NCBI RefSeq assembly: GCF_036711975.1
Contig: NC_091976.1
Span: forward strand, 10,788,001 to 10,852,000
Source of the DNA: Onthophagus taurus
Taxonomy: Eukaryota > Arthropoda > Insecta > Coleoptera > Scarabaeidae
Direction: 5' to 3'
Length of the DNA stretch: 64,000 bases
Shown piece after piece: positions 60,359 through 64,000 of this stretch. Numbering within the stretch: the first letter of the stretch is position 1; each line of letters opens with the position of its first letter. A program made the position numbers and the translations under genes. The notes beneath the pieces are model-generated. The model worked only from the letters and a program-made list of their open reading frames with translations, did no database searches and had not been told where the DNA came from.

Positions 60359-60929
60359 ATGCCTAAAATACAAAAACAAAAAAAAACTTCATCAACATCC
60401 CCATCGCTGTTGTCGGAGAATAGAGTAACGAAACAGTACTCGAAAACCAAGAAAGATCGTCTCGAGCACATCAAAGCATTATTAAATAAGGAGCAAAATC
60501 GGGAAGAAGAAGAATTAACAACTTCTTCTTCTCATTCCGAGATCAATGCTAGTAGCTCAGAATCGGAGACAGATTCACGAAGCTCTATGTCCATGTTAGT
60601 CCAAAAATTATTGAAAGTGAATAAGCCTGCGAATAGCTTTAGCGACAAACCTAAACTCGCTTGTAGTAATCTCGAGATTGGATTAATTTATCCCATAATT
60701 TCGTTGAAGAAATTAGATCGCAGATTCTAAATTTCCCTGTTTGTTGGCTGAGCTGCGCGAAAACATAGTTTTTTTACCTGAAAGATACATTCATCAAGTA
60801 GATGATGAGTTTATTAAAATAGTCAATTCAGCTAAACATCCTGAAGTGGGATTGAAATTAAAAGATCGTAAAAACGTTGGTAAGCCTAATCCAATGCTTA
60901 ATATCGAATTTGTGTTATGCGAGGAGTAA
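60359..60929 (+). pseudogene. OB-like protein of element D, frameshifted
   Basis: The first part, MPKIQKQKKTSSTS..., has a Lys-rich start and a long Ser/Glu-rich linker, then LEIGLIYPIISLKKLDRRF. The frame then breaks near 60730 and resumes as CLLAELRENIVFLPERYIHQVDDEF...PNPMLNIEFVLCEE. The YPI...LAEL...LPxR...DDEF pattern is that of B's 30959 protein. The break is one small indel. Confidence 0.65.
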
Positions 60930-61048
60930 CCCTTCTATTCTATTATTCTATATTATACTATTATTGCACTCTTCTGTTTTTATAATCGCTATACTAGTAC
61001 ATAGCCATATATTATAAACGTTTTGATATTTAGTTTATTATTACTACG

Positions 61049-63330
61049 ATGGAATATTTAAGTAATGAAACAGTTAAAACCACAAGATTATTGTTTAACA
61101 CTTCGAAAACTGAGGAGGAATTTAAATATTTAGATAAATTAAACAAGACAAATATTCGGTTGATTAATAAATTTTTACGCTCCAACACTGATGAAATTGG
61201 AGTTAAAAGAAGATATCAGACAATTCTTTGCGATCTAAAACAAATAGAGTTAAAAATCAAACGTTCTTTGGAAATTGCAAGAGGAATTAAACATGGAAGA
61301 GGACTTCATAAGAAACGTAGCGATCGTATTAGATGGCAAGATGTGGCTTCAGCATTTCAAACGCGTGTACGAACAGGAGCCATCATCAATTTAGTTCATA
61401 AAGACCCGAAAGCATTTCTTGAAGATTGCATTTCACTAATCAAGTCGAGAGTACAAAATGCATTAAAACGGGGTATGATTGGTTTAAAATTGAATTTAGA
61501 ACTTTCCGCAAATTTTATCATTCCTACGAGTGGAGAGGAAGATGCGAAATATTTTAATACATCTAACTCTGTAGTATTACAGTCTTCCTCTATTACATCA
61601 ATATTGAAGAATTTCATTGAGGATATATGTAATCAAGTAAGTTTATCATTTATTTCCCTGCGATTACTTAGCATATTTACATAGTTATTTTTATTTGTAA
61701 TACAGATGGGGGGATTCGCTGAACGCAATTCCGGATGGGCATTCCTCTCGATCAATTATTTATTGGTCTGCATCAATAAGTATTCACCGCTCCAAGCAGG
61801 AACCTACGTTTCGTTACCCCCGAAATTATCTAATCGAAAAAAGGCTGCAATCCTCAACATTCATAACAATGATAATCTTTGCTTCATTTATTGTATATTA
61901 GCGGGTATGTATAAGATGTATTCACGCGAAATCGCTTCTTATTCTCATTTCAATATAGAAAAAATGTTTAACTTAGCAGGAATTCAATTTCCGATTAAAT
62001 TAGCGGATATTCATAAATTTGAGAAACAAAATCCTTCAATATCTGTTAATGTTTTCGGGTTTAATGATAATTTAGAAATTGAAGGACCTTATTATCATAC
62101 AAATCAGATTAAAGAAATTCATTGTAATTTATTAATTTTAGAAAATGACAACTTACATCATTATTGCTTAATACAGGATTTATCTTCATTATTATACAGA
62201 ACGATTACGAAACATGATCATAAACTATATATTTGCTGTCGTTGCCTTAATCATTTTAATACAAACGATCGATTAGAAAAACACTCTTTAAATTGTATGA
62301 ATCATAAAGCTGTTAAGATAACTCTCCCCGAGAAAAATATTTTGGAATTTCAAAATTTAAAAGCGTTATCTCGAAAGCCGTTCGTTATTTACGCAGATTT
62401 TGAATCGCTACTTAAAAAGATCGAGGGTTGCTCAAACACAGACATAAAATCGTATACGCTAAATTATCAGCTACATGAAGCATGTAGCGTTGCTTTTAAC
62501 ATCGTTTGCTCATTTAATGAGAACTACAACAGTTTCAAATTGTTTCGAGGGAGAAATCCTCAAATATGGTTCATAGAGCAATTAGAATTACTTAGTACGG
62601 AACTTTTTTCAATTTTAAAAGCTAGCACTACAAATATCATGAATCCAATGAGTCGAGAGGAAAAATCTACATACTATTCTACAAATAATTGTCCTGTATG
62701 TTTATGCGAATTTTCCATCGCAAATCCAAAAGTTAGACATCATGACCACTTCACTGGAAACTTTATATCACCCCTATGTACGAACTGTAACTTACAAATT
62801 AAAATAGATTATAGCGTACCCATTTTTTTTCATAATTTAAGTGGTTACGACATACATTTATTTGTTTTAGATCTTGTTAAAAAATATAATGTGAATGTGA
62901 TTCACATTATATTTCATGAAACTTACATTTCTTTAGCGGTTAAAATTAATCAAATTAAATTTATTTTTCTGGATAGTTATAGATTTATGGCGGCTTCATT
63001 AAATGAACTTGTAAGCAATCTGAAATCCGAGCAATTAATTCATACTAAATCTCATTTCCCAAATCTCGATCAATTCGAATTAGTTACACGAAAAGGTATA
63101 TACCCCTATGATTACATAGATAACTTCGATAAATTTAATGAAACATGTTTACCTGAAAAACATCATTTTTTTTCGATGCTTGCAAAGGAAGAGATATCAG
63201 ATAATAACTATTCACATGCTATTAAAATTTGGAATATATTTGAGTGTAAAACTTTAGGTGAATACTCAGATTTATATTTAAAAACGGATGTTTTACTTTT
63301 ATCGGATGTGTTTGAAAATTTTAGAATTTT
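61049..63330 (+). pseudogene. PolB of element D, one intron, cut by pogo-like element
   Basis: Exon 1 (61049-61636) starts MEYLSNETVKT and is joined in phase 0 to exon 2 (from 61706) by a 69-bp intron GTAAGT...ATACAG; the junction restores the CNQ/MGGFAERNSGWAFLS segment matching B (QERDSGWAFFS). There are no N-terminal C2H2 fingers. Exon 2 has the DNLCFIYC...HYCLIQDLSSL region, a C2H2-like finger, Exo I (YADFES), the CPVC...HDHFTG endonuclease VII-like insert, Exo II (FHNLSGYD) and Exo III (LKTDVLLLSD). Shortly after FENFR the gene is cut by other DNA, so the whole polymerase domain is outside or lost. Confidence 0.85.
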
Positions 63331-63841
63331 TGTTTTCTCTTAAAACATTTCCTAAAAACTGAAAATAATTGTCAACAGTTTCTCTGTTAAGACCTTTTGC
63401 CCTCGCGATTGAAACACCCTCCGCTTGACGAATGGAGAGTTGTGGATTTCTAGATAGGAACGATAACAGCCAGTCATATCCTGCTTGTTTGCGTTCAGTG
63501 TTAAAGCTGTGTACTAACTTCAGACTTTCGGCCAAATAGTAAGCCATGTATCTAACGGAGTCTCTGGTAGGCGTGAAACCATGTGACTGTAATTTTTTTA
63601 TGTGTGCGGCGATTTTTTTTTCATTTTCGGTACCAAGGAGTGAAGGTTTCCCCATGGAACCCTTGCTAAAGTTATTTGATTTAAGACGCCTTTTTAGAGT
63701 TGTTTTTGGTATGCCGAAAGCTTTAGCAGCAGCATTTACACCAATTTCATTTTGTTTTATCGCTTTAACAGCATTTACTAACGACTCTTCGGACCAGTCT
63801 CCTCTTCTTGATGTCCCCTTTCTATTATATTTAGTTGGCAT
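63331..63841 (-). pseudogene. pogo-like transposase, DNA-binding part only
   Basis: Starting MPTKYNRKGTSRRGDWS, it has a psq-type helix-turn-helix (NAVKAIKQNEIGVNAAAKAF...TTLKRRL), then a CENP-B-type second HTH (GYDWLLSFLSRNPQLSIRQAE, NRETVDNYFQFL). The DDE catalytic domain expected after about residue 200 is absent because the sequence changes to Polinton D. Family: pogo/Tigger/jerky-like. Confidence 0.78.
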
Positions 63842-64000
63842 TTTTCTGTAACAATAAAAATACCAACCATTAGAGCCAATTAAACCTTACTATATATTAA
63901 TATTTTATGTTACAAGACTAGTTTGCAGATATGGTCCATCTATCACATACTTCTTACCTGGTCCATCTATCCCAAATTAACATGGTCCATCTATCCCGAT
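63331..64000 (-). mobile_element. pogo/Tigger-like transposon, 5' part
   Basis: On the minus strand from the window edge come three copies of GGGATAGATGGACCA-type motifs (63932, 63959, 63983; read here as TGGTCCATCTATC), then the transposase start. Repeated motifs at the end and a psq-HTH transposase fit the pogo group. The terminal bases and target duplication (TA) lie beyond the window, and the left border with D's polymerase is only placed to within about 20 bp. Confidence 0.7.

Larger units (their letters stand above)
53240..63330 (+). mobile_element. Diverged Polinton D, internal part
   Basis: The gene order follows B (DUF8207-like leftward, then core protein, protease, minor capsid, small protein, major capsid, 174-aa-type protein and PolB rightward), but proteins are only moderately similar. 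New genes are present: a signal-peptide protein (57192) and a four-exon gene (58794-59732, minus). The OB-like gene sits before PolB rather than near the TIR. No MMP, integrase, fibre or ATPase is seen. No TIR is visible: the left side abuts the BEL element, the right side a pogo-like transposon. Confidence 0.88.

Noticed and set aside
53240..63330. Treating D as the continuation of copy C
   Set aside because: C is nearly identical to B while D is strongly diverged, and the BEL fragment separates them.
1..64000. CRISPR array or bacterial operon
   Set aside because: No spaced direct repeats of that kind; introns, TIRs and LTR elements show eukaryotic DNA.

Overview
This is eukaryotic, AT-rich, intron-bearing DNA that looks like an arthropod (probably insect) genome. 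Almost all of it is nested mobile elements. The dominant family is a Maverick/Polinton (adintovirus-like) endogenous DNA virus. It carries a protein-primed type PolB, a DDE integrase with a chromodomain, an A32/FtsK-HerA-like packaging ATPase, an adenain-like cysteine protease, candidate major and minor capsid proteins, a parvovirus-like PLA2 protein and a matrix metalloproteinase (MMP). I see no CRISPR array, no rRNA and no ordinary host gene.

Layout. 1-11331: right part of Polinton copy A, ending in its terminal inverted repeat (TIR). 11332-11769: probable end of a more diverged Polinton (E). 12109-19251: a hAT element with an 8-bp target duplication, itself carrying a small Sola-like element (14123-15824) and a PIF/Harbinger element (16264-19028). 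19260-25113: old fragments (LINE, piggyBac, Harbinger, a second Sola-like transposase). 25114-26267 plus 48307-about 49252: Polinton copy C, split by copy B. 26268-48306: Polinton copy B, a whole 22,039-bp element with about 916-bp TIRs beginning AG and ending CT and a 6-bp target duplication (ATCAAC). It was inserted after codon 5 of a gene of copy C, and its left TIR holds another Harbinger (26823-29810). About 49253-53230: truncated BEL/Pao retrotransposon. 53240-about 63330: Polinton D, a clearly diverged relative. About 63330-64000: start of a pogo/Tigger-like transposon that cuts D's polymerase.

How the genes fit together. In B, integrase, fibre-like protein, a DUF8207-like protein and the ATPase run leftward. 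The virion genes (PLA2/core, protease, minor capsid, small basic protein, major capsid, a 174-aa protein), the MMP, a 230-aa protein and PolB run rightward, tightly packed with short overlaps. All copies are damaged, each differently: A has lost the ATPase N-terminus, the PLA2 gene and the polymerase palm; B has a stop in the PLA2 gene, a deletion in the MMP and a frameshift plus loss of the Exo I motif in PolB; D has lost the ATPase and PLA2 domain and has several frameshifts.

The most interesting signal is that the protease has no start codon of its own. Its frame opens directly behind a canonical -1 ribosomal slippage heptamer (A AAA AAC) at the very end of the PLA2/core gene. The same heptamer, in the same frame and place, is kept in diverged element D, where an 11-position stem follows after 9 nt. 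Other notable points are a previously hidden four-exon gene in D with a stop-bearing phase-symmetric exon, two Harbinger genes whose exons lie in each other's introns, and TIRs loaded with ETS (ACCGGAAGTG) and CRE motifs plus a tRNA-like A-box/B-box segment.
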